From: Spirosoma taeanense | GTDB lineage: Bacteria; Bacteroidota; Bacteroidia; Cytophagales; Spirosomataceae | DNA length: 64,000 nucleotides | Direction: 5' to 3' | Assembly (NCBI RefSeq): GCF_013127955.1 | Contig: NZ_CP053435.1 | Coordinates: 4,526,001-4,590,000, forward strand | In this document: in pieces, positions 34,753 to 43,419 of the stretch | Layout of the letters: each line of letters opens with the position of its first letter | How positions within the stretch are numbered: position 1 is the stretch's first letter | Made by a program: the position numbers and the translations under genes | Notes under the pieces: generated by a model | What the model saw: only the letters and a program-made list of their open reading frames with translations | Databases searched by the model: none | What the model was told of the DNA's origin: nothing

Positions 34753-35496
34753 TTACGGCTTGAGACCAATTACAGCCAGCATTCGACCAGTCTGCCCTTT
34801 CTCGGTGCGGTGAGAAAAGTAATCATCGTTGTTTAACACTGTCGAAAAGGGCGAAATACCAATCTGCGCCGAAGGAATGCCAAAATCGGTCAGCAGTTTT
34901 GTGTTCGCTGCTTTTAGATTAACGTAATTTTTCTGAGTATATGGATCGCTTCGTTTGAAATTCGGAGCGAACTGTTCGGCCACCTCCGGACCAACTTCAA
35001 ACGACGTTTCGTCAATACAGGTCCCTACGTAAGCATAGCAGTCATCGGGCTTTGTGGCAAAGTGATGCTGCATGGCCTCCAGGGTCTTGCTGACGATGCC
35101 CCCGGTGGTTCCGCGCCAGCCTGCATGAATAGCCGCAACCACCTGATGTTGGGTATCGTAAATCAGTATAGGGACGCAATCAGCTACGGTTACGCCAATG
35201 AGCAGACCCGGCTGACTGGTGATGAGCGCATCATAGCCGTCGTAACGCCCCGCTTTAGTAGCCAGCAGCACCTCTGTGCCGTGTACCTGATGCGACGAAG
35301 CAAAGGGAACAGAACTTCCAGCGCCAATAGCCTCGAAGAAACGACGCCGGTTTTCATCAACATTAGCCGAATCGTCGGGCGTATTAATACCCAGATTGAG
35401 CGACCCATATGGGGCAGGGCTGATACCACCATGCCGGGTGCTTTCGGCCGCAATTAACTTATCAAACCGGGTAAATAAAGTTGGGATGTAATACAA
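34753..35496 (-). CDS. pgeF: Peptidoglycan editing factor / polyphenol oxidase family (YfiH)
   Basis: A 247-residue cytoplasmic protein of the YfiH/PgeF family. Zinc-site residues are seen as the His in SHQVHGTEV, the Cys in VTVADCVPILIYD and the His in AAIHAGWRGTTGGIVSKTLE; the AESTRHGGIS...YGSLNLG N-terminus is typical. Relatives were first called laccases and later shown to hydrolyse miscrosslinked or misincorporated muropeptide precursors (L-Ser in place of L-Ala). The reading frame begins with TTG at 35496; no ATG or GTG lies nearby in frame, so a TTG start is likely. Confidence 0.9.
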   Translation of the reverse strand: MYYIPTLFTRFDKLIAAESTRHGGISPAPYGSLNLGINTPDDSANVDENRRRFFEAIGAGSSVPFASSHQVHGTEVLLATKAGRYDGYDALITSQPGLLIGVTVADCVPILIYDTQHQVVAAIHAGWRGTTGGIVSKTLEAMQHHFATKPDDCYAYVGTCIDETSFEVGPEVAEQFAPNFKRSDPYTQKNYVNLKAANTKLLTDFGIPSAQIGISPFSTVLNNDDYFSHRTEKGQTGRMLAVIGLKP

Positions 35497-35690
35497 AGGA
35501 ATATAAGTTAACGTCCAGGATACTGTTGTTACGCTTTAACCGGGGCCAATAGCCAGCAAAAAAAGCCTGTTTAATCTTCCTGATAAAAAGCAAACAGCGC
35601 GTTCAGTCTACCCCACTTCGAACATAGACAGTCCCGTTCCCTCAGCCATCCCTGGTTTCAAGCCACTCATCAAACAAATAAACCATTTAA

Positions 35691-35732
35691 GTACTATGTG
35701 ATGCATAGTACCAAACGTAGCCTATATCTTTG
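35691..35732 (+). promoter_or_regulatory. Promoter with operator-like dyad before a small secreted protein gene
   Basis: TATCTTTG at 35725-35732 matches the -7 consensus. Just upstream, GTACTATG (35691-35698) and CATAGTAC (35704-35711) form a perfect 8-base inverted repeat around TGATG, covering the expected -33 position. A regulator bound there would block or position RNA polymerase. Confidence 0.55.
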
Positions 35733-35790
35733 TTTCACCAATACGGGATAACCCAATACATACTTTAAACCAAAGAACAAATCAAAAACT

Positions 35791-36186
35791 ATGAAAACTC
35801 TCATCAAACCTCTGCTCATTGCCCTGTCACTCGGTTTTACTACTTCCGCTGCTTCGTTCGCTGAAACCAAGCCTATCCTTCGTCCAGCGGCTGCGGCCTC
35901 GTATAAAGTAGGCATGTATCCAGCGGTTGACGGTAAATTCGTCGTTCTGCTCGATAAGCAGCAGGGGGGCCACGTTGATATTCAGTTGAAATCTGATGAT
36001 GGCACGGTGCTTTACACTGAACATCTTGGCAAGAAACAGATGAAAAGCCGGCGGAAACTGAACCTGAATGACCTTGAAGACGGCCTGTACACAATTGAAG
36101 TTACCAACGGGGTTGAAACAACCAGACAAACCGTAACGATCTCGACCAGGGTTGCCACATCGGGCCGCACCATTTCGCTGAATTAA
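35791..36186 (+). CDS. Small exported protein with beta-sandwich (secretion-tail-like) fold
   Basis: A 131-residue protein with signal peptide MKTLIKPLLIALSLGFTTSA and ASFAET cleavage region. The mature part is about 100 residues of alternating strands: SYKVGMYPAVDGKFVVLLDK, HVDIQLKSDDGTVLYTEHLG, RKLNLNDLEDGLYTIEVTNG, TRQTVTISTRV. This is the Ig-like pattern of DUF3244 and T9SS type A tail domains, here standing alone. It lacks the terminal Lys-rich run of a sorting tail, so it may be a small periplasmic or surface protein. Its promoter has an operator-like dyad, hinting at specific control. Confidence 0.8.
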   Translation: MKTLIKPLLIALSLGFTTSAASFAETKPILRPAAAASYKVGMYPAVDGKFVVLLDKQQGGHVDIQLKSDDGTVLYTEHLGKKQMKSRRKLNLNDLEDGLYTIEVTNGVETTRQTVTISTRVATSGRTISLN

Positions 36187-36663
36187 TGACTGCCATTCCT
36201 GACACCTTACCTGCAAAAAAACTCCCTGTCAGCGATGGGGAGCTTTTTGTGTATTACGGTTGATTTGCCACTCCTTGACCAGCCTGATCATTTCCAGCTG
36301 TCTGGCGATACTAATTTTCAGTACGGCCAAACCATTTGACGGCTGGTCGACCAGCCAGGAAATCGGTATGCATATCTATGAAACCGTCAACCGATGGCGG
36401 TAGGCCGGTACTCATTAAGGCAGAACCGGTCTACCAGCGCCTGGATTGCCGGCCCGCGGTACTCGACCCTATTGTTTATAGAGTGAAATACAGTCCCGCA
36501 TACGTCTCTTCTAGTAACCATGCCTCCAGATTAAATCTGTTTTTGCGCCGTATTTTTCTAAACTTCCTGTTAGCGTTGGTAGTCTAATAAAACAAACTGT
36601 CGGCTGACTCTGGTCAGTGAGTAAACAGGCTGTTATTTCCGAAATAGTCTAACCCGCACGTTC
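36187..36663. other. Intergenic region, 477 bases
   Basis: No convincing gene; an open frame at 36336-36587 is low-quality. It contains a terminator (36214-36249), a perfect 16-base palindrome GGCTGGTCGACCAGCC at 36341-36356, and flanking TTGACGG/CCGTCAA copies (36336-36342 and about 36385) that extend the symmetry. The promoter of the subtilase at 36664 should lie in the right half. Confidence 0.6.
36214..36249 (+). terminator. Terminator after the small secreted protein gene
   Basis: CAAAAAAACTCCC pairs with GGGGAGCTTTTTG around a 10-base loop with one mismatch; the right arm ends in a T-run. It lies 28 bases past the stop codon. Confidence 0.75.
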
Positions 36664-38172
36664 ATGGCTAAGCTAACGTACAGGAATTATATCCTCCTGC
36701 CTAAATCAGGTATCCGGTTTCCTGATGACCAGATTGTTTCGCAAACCGAACAGGTTTTTGCGAAACTAACTACCAGCGCCCGTCTGGCCGACGTACTGGC
36801 CGAGCCACCCACCGATCAAGCTGTTATCCTAGACACCATTGGCCGACAGGGTGCCAAGCTTATTCGTTTGCCGGAGAATGAACTGCCTAACCTGCGGGCG
36901 CAGATGCCGGGTTTGCGGATTGTGCCGGAGGTCTTCTTTTTCCCACAGCGGTATCGGGTTGAAATTAAGCAGAAACCTCAGCCGACAGCCGCGCAAGTCA
37001 CTACGAGCATTCGAATTATGTTGAAAGACGCCAAAACGGGTAAGCCGGTAGGTGGTGCGACGGTGGTCGCGTTTACAGACTTCGATGGGCGCGCGGGCGA
37101 ACAGGCTACCTCCGATGCTAAGGGGGTTGTGCGGCTCAGAAACGTCGGCAACCGTCTGCTTGATCAGCTTTACGTTTATCCTAAAGTGGGGTACTGGAGC
37201 TTCTGGAAACAGAAGATAACGCTTAAAAACAACGACGTGCTGAACATTCAGCCGGTTTCGCTTACGTATCCCGACGCCAAGAACTTTTTCTATCCGCCCG
37301 CGCCCGCTGGTCAACCGGCCGGCAATGGCGTGAAAGTCGGCGTCATTGACACTGGCGCCGGGCCGCACCCCGATCTGACCATTTCGGGTGGCGGCAGTAC
37401 CGTAACGGGCGATAATCCCAGCGATTTTAATGATGTGGATGAACATGGCACGCACGTCTCGGGCATTATTGCCGCCCGGGGCGCCCCACCAACTGGCGTA
37501 CGCGGAGCAGCCCCGGACGTAAAGCTCTACGTGTATCGGGTGTTTGCCCGAAATAGCCAGGGCGCGTCAAATTTTGCCATTATTAAAGCCATTGAGCAGG
37601 CCGTTGCTGACGGCTGCGACCTGATCAATATGAGCCTGGGGGGCGGCCCCGCCGACGACGCGACCAAAGAAGCCATCAGCTTTGCTCATGAAAACGGTAC
37701 GCTTTGTTTTGTAGCGACGGGTAATGACGGGCGACAGTCGGTCAGCTTTCCGGCGTCGTTTTCGCTATCCTTAGCGGTAGGGGCCATGGGCCGTAAAGGC
37801 ACGTTTCCCGCAAATACCACCGACGCCCCCAACGTGGCGGCTCCTTACGGAAAAGACAAGAAAAATTTTGTAGCGGGTTTCTCCAATATCGGCCCTGAGG
37901 TGGATTTCATTGCGCCGGGCGTTGGCATTATCTCATCAGTACCTGGTGGTTATGCTCCCCTGAGCGGTACGTCAATGGCCTGTCCGATGGCTACGGGCGT
38001 AGCGGCCAGACTTCTGTCTGGCGAACCGACGATTCTGAACATGCCCCGTAACACTGCCCGCGCCGAAGCTATGGTCCGCTTTCTGGCAACAAAGGTTAAA
38101 TCGCTGGGATTTGGCCCAACCTTCGAAGGAACCGGCATGTTATTCGTCGATACGCAATCGCCCATAACCTGA
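36664..38172 (+). CDS. S8-family subtilase without signal peptide, with inserted beta-sandwich domain
   Basis: A 502-residue subtilase. Residues 1-105 resemble an I9-type propeptide (RNYILLPKSGIRFPD, then QGAKLIRLPENELPNLRAQ and MPGLRIVPEVFFFPQRY). Residues about 115-200 form a carboxypeptidase-regulatory-like beta-sandwich (IRIMLKDAKTGKPVGGATVV, FDGRAGEQATSDAKGVVRLR). The protease domain follows: Asp in GVKVGVIDTGAGPHPDL, His in VDEHGTHVSGIIAARG, Asn in FVATGNDGRQSVSFPASF, and Ser in LSGTSMACPMATGVAARL; all four are intact. No signal peptide or sorting tail is seen, so it may act inside the cell or leave by another route. A small I9-like gene begins 14 bases downstream and is probably its partner. 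Confidence 0.88.
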   Translation: MAKLTYRNYILLPKSGIRFPDDQIVSQTEQVFAKLTTSARLADVLAEPPTDQAVILDTIGRQGAKLIRLPENELPNLRAQMPGLRIVPEVFFFPQRYRVEIKQKPQPTAAQVTTSIRIMLKDAKTGKPVGGATVVAFTDFDGRAGEQATSDAKGVVRLRNVGNRLLDQLYVYPKVGYWSFWKQKITLKNNDVLNIQPVSLTYPDAKNFFYPPAPAGQPAGNGVKVGVIDTGAGPHPDLTISGGGSTVTGDNPSDFNDVDEHGTHVSGIIAARGAPPTGVRGAAPDVKLYVYRVFARNSQGASNFAIIKAIEQAVADGCDLINMSLGGGPADDATKEAISFAHENGTLCFVATGNDGRQSVSFPASFSLSLAVGAMGRKGTFPANTTDAPNVAAPYGKDKKNFVAGFSNIGPEVDFIAPGVGIISSVPGGYAPLSGTSMACPMATGVAARLLSGEPTILNMPRNTARAEAMVRFLATKVKSLGFGPTFEGTGMLFVDTQSPIT

Positions 38173-38186
38173 TAGCAACTGAAGCC

Positions 38187-38432
38187 ATGGCGCAGGAACG
38201 ATACATCTTGCATTTCAAAGGCGACTTACCCCTGCCCGCCGAGGATCTGCAACTGATTCAGGCGAAAACGCAGCTAATTGATGCGAGCCAGAAGGCCTTG
38301 CTGGTTGAGCTGAATGCGGAGGAAGACCCCGATGAGCTGGCCGGCCAGCTGGCCGGCTGGACAGTCAGCAAAGAATCCCATTACCCAATTCCAACAACTC
38401 GCCCGACGGTCCGGAAACCACCGGAGCCTTAG
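38187..38432 (+). CDS. Small protein resembling a stand-alone I9 propeptide/inhibitor
   Basis: An 81-residue protein with no signal peptide. Its predicted order of elements is strand (RYILHFKGDLPL), helix (AEDLQLIQAKTQ), two strands (LIDASQKALLVELNA), helix (DPDELAGQLAGW), strand (TVSKESHYPIP), which is the beta-alpha-beta-beta-alpha-beta layout of I9 subtilisin propeptides and of the short stand-alone inhibitors of that fold (75-80 residues). A proline-rich tail follows. It starts 14 bases after the subtilase stop and should be on the same transcript. Acting as inhibitor, chaperone or both for that protease is the natural hypothesis. No homology search was possible, and the fold assignment is inference. 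Confidence 0.7.
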   Translation: MAQERYILHFKGDLPLPAEDLQLIQAKTQLIDASQKALLVELNAEEDPDELAGQLAGWTVSKESHYPIPTTRPTVRKPPEP

Positions 38433-38633
38433 AAGAAATCTATAAATGAGTCAGTTTCAGTGATCGGAACTGGCTTTATTAGCCGTGGTGCTCTCCGCTG
38501 TTTCCTGGCTAGCCGTTAACATTGAGCGCTGGCCGTTGTTGTATAGCAAAGATTTTATTGACTTGTGGCCTGTTGATCAAGTCTTGTCAATGCACTGCAG
38601 TGGCGACTAACCGACGCTCAATTATTCGAATTC

Positions 38634-40292
38634 ATGCTCAGTATGCAATCCATTTCTTCGTCTGATGCCTGGTCTTCGCTGGCGACCAACCAAGAGTTCT
38701 GGTCTTCGCTGGCGCAGACACTTCTGCCGCCTTACGTCAATACCTGCCGGTGGTTTGCCGGTAAGGCCCGGCAACAAACCGGCTTTTCGGCGAAGTCTGT
38801 CCACACGCTGCCTCTATCCGACGGCGACAGGGCGTATCTGCTGATTCTGGAAGCCCTCTATGCTGATGGAATTCCCGAAAATTACCTGTTACCGCTCTCG
38901 TTCGTTGCCGATCACACGGCTCATAGCCTTCCCTTCCAGTTAGCCGATGTACCCGGTAAAGGCCGGGTGGGCGAGGTTACCATTGGTGGGCAGACCGGTA
39001 TTCTGATCGACGCTATCTACGACGAACGGTTCCGGCAGGCCTTGTTTACGGCCATTGGCCAGAGCCAGACCTATCCGCAGCCCGATGGCCAGATCACCTT
39101 CCTGCGGGGTAAAGGGCTGGACGAGAACGAGGGGCAGTTACCTTCCCAGGTATTGCCGGTCGATTCGAGCAACTCGGCGATGACCTTCGGCGACAAATAT
39201 TTCCTGAAGCTGTACCGTAAGCTCTTCAGCGAGACGAATCCCGAAGTAGATATGGTGGCCTTTCTGACCGACATCGGCAATTTTGACCACATCCCGGCTT
39301 TTGGTGGCAGTATTGTCTGGCAGCACGACAACACCCCCGATATTACACTTGGTATGATGCAGCGGATGGTTCAGAACGACAAGGATTCGTGGGCGCAAAC
39401 CGGCGATTACCTCAACGATTTTCTGTATGCGGTGCCCCAGCGTCTGTTCGCCATTCGCGAAGACGTATTCGAAAAAGTCGAGTTGCTTGGCCGCCGAACG
39501 GGCGAGATGCACTGCGCACTTTATAAGCCGGATGCCGAAGCAGCTTTTGCGCCCGAACCATTTACGGACGAATACCGGGAGTTCCTGATCCGGCGATTTG
39601 AGGACCTGCTCGATCGCCGGTACGCACTGCTGATCGACAATTATACTAAACTTGACCCGCAGGCGCAGCGGCTGGCATGGGTATTCATGGAAGCCAAAGA
39701 AATTATTGATACCTTCATTGCCGACTTCCGGACCCGTCCGTTTGGTTCGCAGCGCATCCGCATTCATGGCGACTATCACCTCGGGCAGGTGCTCGCTACC
39801 GAAAACGATTTTGTTCTGATTGACTTTGAAGGCGAACCGGAAAGCAGCATTACCGATCGAAAAATCAAGCACTCGCCCCTGAAAGACGTAGCGGGTATGA
39901 TCCGGTCATACCACTATGCCGTCAGTGCCAAACTCTTTAACTCCGCCGAAACGGAGGACCTCGACCCTGTACACCTGCAGCGCGTGTCGGATCGTTGGTT
40001 TTACCTCATCCGCGACACGTTCGTAGACGCTTATCTGGATACGTTTGGCACGCCCCACCCGCTATTTAAAAACAATAACGAGATCAACTTCCTGCTACTG
40101 ATCTATCTGCTCGAAAAAGCGGTCTACGAACTGGGCTATGAGATCAGCTACCGGCCATCGTGGGTTAAAATCCCGCTCAAAGGCATCATTGACGTCGTTC
40201 GTGAGATTGAGAAAATCCGCCTGAGCGAGGGAAACCTAACGCCCGACGTTCCCCTGCTGCAAACCGGGTTATTACAGGATAAACCGTCGTAA
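38634..40292 (+). CDS. Maltokinase
   Basis: A 552-residue aminoglycoside-phosphotransferase-fold kinase that makes maltose 1-phosphate. The N-terminal cap has the family's CRWFAGKARQQTGFSAK; the kinase core has YFLKLYRKLFSETNPEVDM, the catalytic RIHGDYHLGQVL, metal-binding LIDFEGEP and LKDVAGMIRSYHYA. The C-terminal KAVYELGYEISYRPSWVKIP is seen in maltokinases including those fused to trehalose synthase. Here it stands alone, with no trehalose synthase or GlgE in the window. Maltose 1-phosphate would feed GlgE-type glucan synthesis; glgB lies two genes downstream. Confidence 0.88.
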   Translation: MLSMQSISSSDAWSSLATNQEFWSSLAQTLLPPYVNTCRWFAGKARQQTGFSAKSVHTLPLSDGDRAYLLILEALYADGIPENYLLPLSFVADHTAHSLPFQLADVPGKGRVGEVTIGGQTGILIDAIYDERFRQALFTAIGQSQTYPQPDGQITFLRGKGLDENEGQLPSQVLPVDSSNSAMTFGDKYFLKLYRKLFSETNPEVDMVAFLTDIGNFDHIPAFGGSIVWQHDNTPDITLGMMQRMVQNDKDSWAQTGDYLNDFLYAVPQRLFAIREDVFEKVELLGRRTGEMHCALYKPDAEAAFAPEPFTDEYREFLIRRFEDLLDRRYALLIDNYTKLDPQAQRLAWVFMEAKEIIDTFIADFRTRPFGSQRIRIHGDYHLGQVLATENDFVLIDFEGEPESSITDRKIKHSPLKDVAGMIRSYHYAVSAKLFNSAETEDLDPVHLQRVSDRWFYLIRDTFVDAYLDTFGTPHPLFKNNNEINFLLLIYLLEKAVYELGYEISYRPSWVKIPLKGIIDVVREIEKIRLSEGNLTPDVPLLQTGLLQDKPS

Positions 40293-40373
40293 CGGTGACT
40301 GATCAGCTGCAACTTAGCTGAAATTCCCCGTAACTTTCTGCCGGTTCGTTATCGCCCTTGAATAGCCGTCGTC

Positions 40374-41207
40374 ATGATTCTTTCTCAGGATACAACCGTC
40401 ATAATTACCGGAGCTGGCTCAGGCATCGGTCGGCACCTGGCAATTCAGACTGCCGCTACGGGCGCGCACGTCATTGCGACAGATATTAACGAAGCCGGAC
40501 TGGCCGAAACAAAGAAGCTTGTTGACGGCAACGTAACGCCCATTGGTCTGGACGTTGCCGATCCGGCTGCCATCCAGGCGTTTGCCGATAACATTCTGCC
40601 GGCACTGGCTGGCCAGAAACTGGTTCTGATCAACAATGCGGGCGTAGGGTTGGGCAGCGGATCGTTTGCCCAGACGGATCTGGACGATTTTGAGTGGCTG
40701 CTAAGTATTAACCTGTGGGGCGTTGTGCGGATGACGAAAGCTTTCCTGCCGTATATGCTTGCGCAGAATGCGGGGCATATCGTAAGCCTGTCGAGCGTGT
40801 TTGGGCTGGCCGGAGTCATGAACCAATCGGCCTACTGCACGGCCAAGTTTGGCGTTCGGGGCTTCAGCGACGTTCTGCGCATGGAGTTGCTGGATACCAA
40901 CGTCAACGTAACCTGCGTGCATCCGGGCGGCATCAAAACCAATATTGCCACAAACGCCCGTCTGGGCCGGGGCGGCTTCGTAACCGACTCCATGCACCGG
41001 CAAAGTGCCATCAGTTTTGAAAAAGCGGCCCGAACAACGCCCGACGAAGCCGCCCGCCAGATTCTGAACGGCGTTCGCCAGAATAAAGCCCGGGTGTTAA
41101 TCGGAGCCGATGCCCGGCTGATCGATCGGTTAACACGTATGTTCCCGACCGGCTATATTAAAATAATCCGGAGTCAGATGGAACGAGCCTTTCGTATGGA
41201 AGGGTAA
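40374..41207 (+). CDS. Short-chain dehydrogenase/reductase
   Basis: A 277-residue classical SDR oxidoreductase. Cofactor loop: VIITGAGSGIGRHLAIQTA; LINNAGVGLGSGSF is the NNAG motif; the active site is SLSSVFGLAGVM (Ser) and SAYCTAKFGVRGFSDVLRM (Tyr, Lys). Acidic DIN after the second strand (IATDINEAG) suggests preference for NAD. A basic C-terminus (MFPTGYIKIIRSQMERAFR) may contact membranes. Substrate is unknown. It sits 81 bases after maltokinase and 61 bases before glgB; functional connection to them is not evident. Confidence 0.9.
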   Translation: MILSQDTTVIITGAGSGIGRHLAIQTAATGAHVIATDINEAGLAETKKLVDGNVTPIGLDVADPAAIQAFADNILPALAGQKLVLINNAGVGLGSGSFAQTDLDDFEWLLSINLWGVVRMTKAFLPYMLAQNAGHIVSLSSVFGLAGVMNQSAYCTAKFGVRGFSDVLRMELLDTNVNVTCVHPGGIKTNIATNARLGRGGFVTDSMHRQSAISFEKAARTTPDEAARQILNGVRQNKARVLIGADARLIDRLTRMFPTGYIKIIRSQMERAFRMEG

Positions 41208-41268
41208 GTTTTTTTCTAACTTTCCGGTCAAGATACAGGTTCAAACCCTAACCTGATTCGCGCAACCA

Positions 41269-43302
41269 ATGACAAAACGCAAAACAACTACAGGACCGGC
41301 CGACACCAATCCGCCAGGAACGCCTACCCTTTCTCAGGAATCGAACGGTGACCCAAATGCAGCCGACCTTTCGCCGGCTCAACCAGATCAATCTTTCGCC
41401 GACCCAGCGATTTACAGCCGTTTTACTGACTTTGACATTTATTTGTTCCGGTCTGGCCGACACCAGAAATTATACGAGAAGTTTGGGTCGCATGTTGTTG
41501 AACACCAGGGTACAACAGGCACATACTTTGCCGTTTGGGCTCCGTCGGCGCGTTACGTCTCCGTTATCGGAAACTTTAATGGCTGGAACCGGGGCAGTCA
41601 TCCGCTCAATGTTCGCTGGGATTCGTCGGGTATCTGGGAAGGGTTCATTCCGCATATCGGCCGGGGCGAACAGTATAAATACTTCATCGTCCACGAGGGC
41701 GGGCGCGAACTGGAAAAAGGCGATCCTTACGCCCACTGGTGGGAGGTCCCGCCCCTAACCGCTTCGGTCGTCTGGGACACGTATTACGAATGGCAGGATG
41801 GCGACTGGATGGCGAACCGAAAAGCTAAAAATGCCCTTAACGCGCCGATTTCGGTGTATGAGGTGCACCTGTCGTCGTGGCGACGCGACCCCGGCAACCC
41901 CGAGCGGGAACTGAGCTACGGCGAAATTGCCGATGCGCTGGTGCCCTACGTGCAGGATATGGGCTTCACGCACGTCGAGTTTATGCCGGTAATGCAGTAC
42001 CCTTACGCACCGTCGTGGGGCTACCAGATTACGGGCTATTACGCGCCAAGCAGCCGGTTTGGCACTCCGCAGGACTTCATGCATTTGGTCGAGAAACTGC
42101 ATCAGGCGGGCATTGGCGTCATTCTGGACTGGGTGCCTTCGCACTTTCCGGGCGACGCGCACGGCCTCTACGAATTTGATGGGTCGCACCTTTATGAACA
42201 CGCCGACCCCCGCAAGGGCTACCACCCTGACTGGAAGAGCTATATTTTCAACTACAGCCGGCCGGAGGTTCGCTCGTTTCTGATCTCCAACGCCCTGTTC
42301 TGGCTCGATCGCTGCCATGCCGACGGCCTGCGCGTGGATGCCGTAGCCTCTATGCTGTACCTCGATTACTCCCGTAATGCAGGCGAATGGGAACCGAATA
42401 TGTTCGGTGGACGCGAGAATCTGGATGCGATTTCGCTCTTCAAGGAAATCAACGAAGCCATTTACCGGGAATTCCCGGATACGCAGACAATTGCCGAAGA
42501 ATCGACGGCCTTCCCCGGCGTATCGCGGCCGGTTTATACGGGTGGTCTGGGCTTCGGCATGAAGTGGATGATGGGCTGGATGAACGATACGCTCCGGTAT
42601 TTCGAGCGCGACCCGGCTTTCCGCAAATTCCACCAGGACGAGCTGACTTTCAGCACGATCTACGCTTTCACCGAAAACTTCATGCTGCCGCTTTCGCACG
42701 ATGAAGTTGTTTACGGTAAACACGCCCTGGTCGGCAAAATGCCCGGCGACGAATGGCAGCGGTTTGCCAACCTGCGGCTATTGTTCAGCTATATGTTTAC
42801 TCACTCAGGCACAAAGCTGCTGTTCATGGGTGGCGAATTCGGCCAGACCTCTGAGTGGAAATTTGATGCCAGCCTTGACTGGCACCTGCTTGAGTTTGCA
42901 CCCCACAAAGGCATGGCGGCCTGCGTGAAGGCCCTGAACCAGCTGTATAAAACCGAACCCGCGCTGTATGAACGGAATTTCACGGCCGACGGCTTCGAGT
43001 GGATCGATACGACGGATCGCGAAAACAGTATAGTGACCTACAGCCGAAAGGGTAACAATCCGGCCGATACGCTGCTGATCGTGCTCAACATGACCCCCGT
43101 TCCCCGCTCCGGTTACCGCATTGGCGTACCGTTGGCAGGCACGTACCGGGAAGTGTTCAACAGCGACTCGGCCGAGTTTCACGGGAGTGGCATCAGCAAC
43201 ACCAGCCCGATAAACAGCGAAGAAGAGAAATGGCATGGCCGTTCTCAGTCAATCCGGCTGAACGTGCCGCCCCTGGGCGCTGTGGTGCTGAAAAAGAACT
43301 GA
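41269..43302 (+). CDS. glgB: 1,4-alpha-glucan branching enzyme
   Basis: A 677-residue GH13 enzyme that makes alpha-1,6 branches in glycogen. The first 45 residues are polar and low in structure; the CBM48 domain covers about 60-165 (GTTGTYFAVWAPSARYVSV, GNFNGWNRGSHPL). The catalytic (beta/alpha)8 barrel has FTHVEFMPVMQYPYAPSWGY, the nucleophile Asp in DGLRVDAVASMLYLDYSR, the acid Glu in TIAEESTAFPGVSRP and the third acid in LPLSHDEVVYGKHAL. The C-terminal all-beta domain ends on LNVPPLGAVVLKKN. No starch synthase or pyrophosphorylase gene is near; with the maltokinase upstream a GlgE-type route is possible. Confidence 0.95.
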   Translation: MTKRKTTTGPADTNPPGTPTLSQESNGDPNAADLSPAQPDQSFADPAIYSRFTDFDIYLFRSGRHQKLYEKFGSHVVEHQGTTGTYFAVWAPSARYVSVIGNFNGWNRGSHPLNVRWDSSGIWEGFIPHIGRGEQYKYFIVHEGGRELEKGDPYAHWWEVPPLTASVVWDTYYEWQDGDWMANRKAKNALNAPISVYEVHLSSWRRDPGNPERELSYGEIADALVPYVQDMGFTHVEFMPVMQYPYAPSWGYQITGYYAPSSRFGTPQDFMHLVEKLHQAGIGVILDWVPSHFPGDAHGLYEFDGSHLYEHADPRKGYHPDWKSYIFNYSRPEVRSFLISNALFWLDRCHADGLRVDAVASMLYLDYSRNAGEWEPNMFGGRENLDAISLFKEINEAIYREFPDTQTIAEESTAFPGVSRPVYTGGLGFGMKWMMGWMNDTLRYFERDPAFRKFHQDELTFSTIYAFTENFMLPLSHDEVVYGKHALVGKMPGDEWQRFANLRLLFSYMFTHSGTKLLFMGGEFGQTSEWKFDASLDWHLLEFAPHKGMAACVKALNQLYKTEPALYERNFTADGFEWIDTTDRENSIVTYSRKGNNPADTLLIVLNMTPVPRSGYRIGVPLAGTYREVFNSDSAEFHGSGISNTSPINSEEEKWHGRSQSIRLNVPPLGAVVLKKN

Positions 43303-43337
43303 GCAGCGCAGAGGAACGGATAAAATAGAGTTGACCT

Positions 43338-43382
43338 GACCGGATTGGTAGCACCTGGCTGCCAGTCCGGTCAATCTTTTTA
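43338..43382 (+). terminator. Terminator after glgB
   Basis: GACCGGATTGG at 43338-43348 pairs with CCAGTCCGGTC at 43362-43372 with one mismatch, followed by AATCTTTTT. It lies 36 bases past the glgB stop. Confidence 0.75.
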
Positions 43383-43419
43383 TCTGGGAAAAACTTTCAT
43401 TCGGACTAATTTTGCCGGT

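Noticed and set aside
36336-36587. 83-codon plus-strand frame before the subtilase
   Set aside because: Starts within palindromic DNA, no family character; likely chance.
41230-41268. Possible tRNA T-arm (GGTTCAAACCC)
   Set aside because: No acceptor stem, anticodon arm or CCA end around it.
41755-42723. 322-codon frame antisense to glgB
   Set aside because: Antisense shadow of a gene with all catalytic motifs intact.
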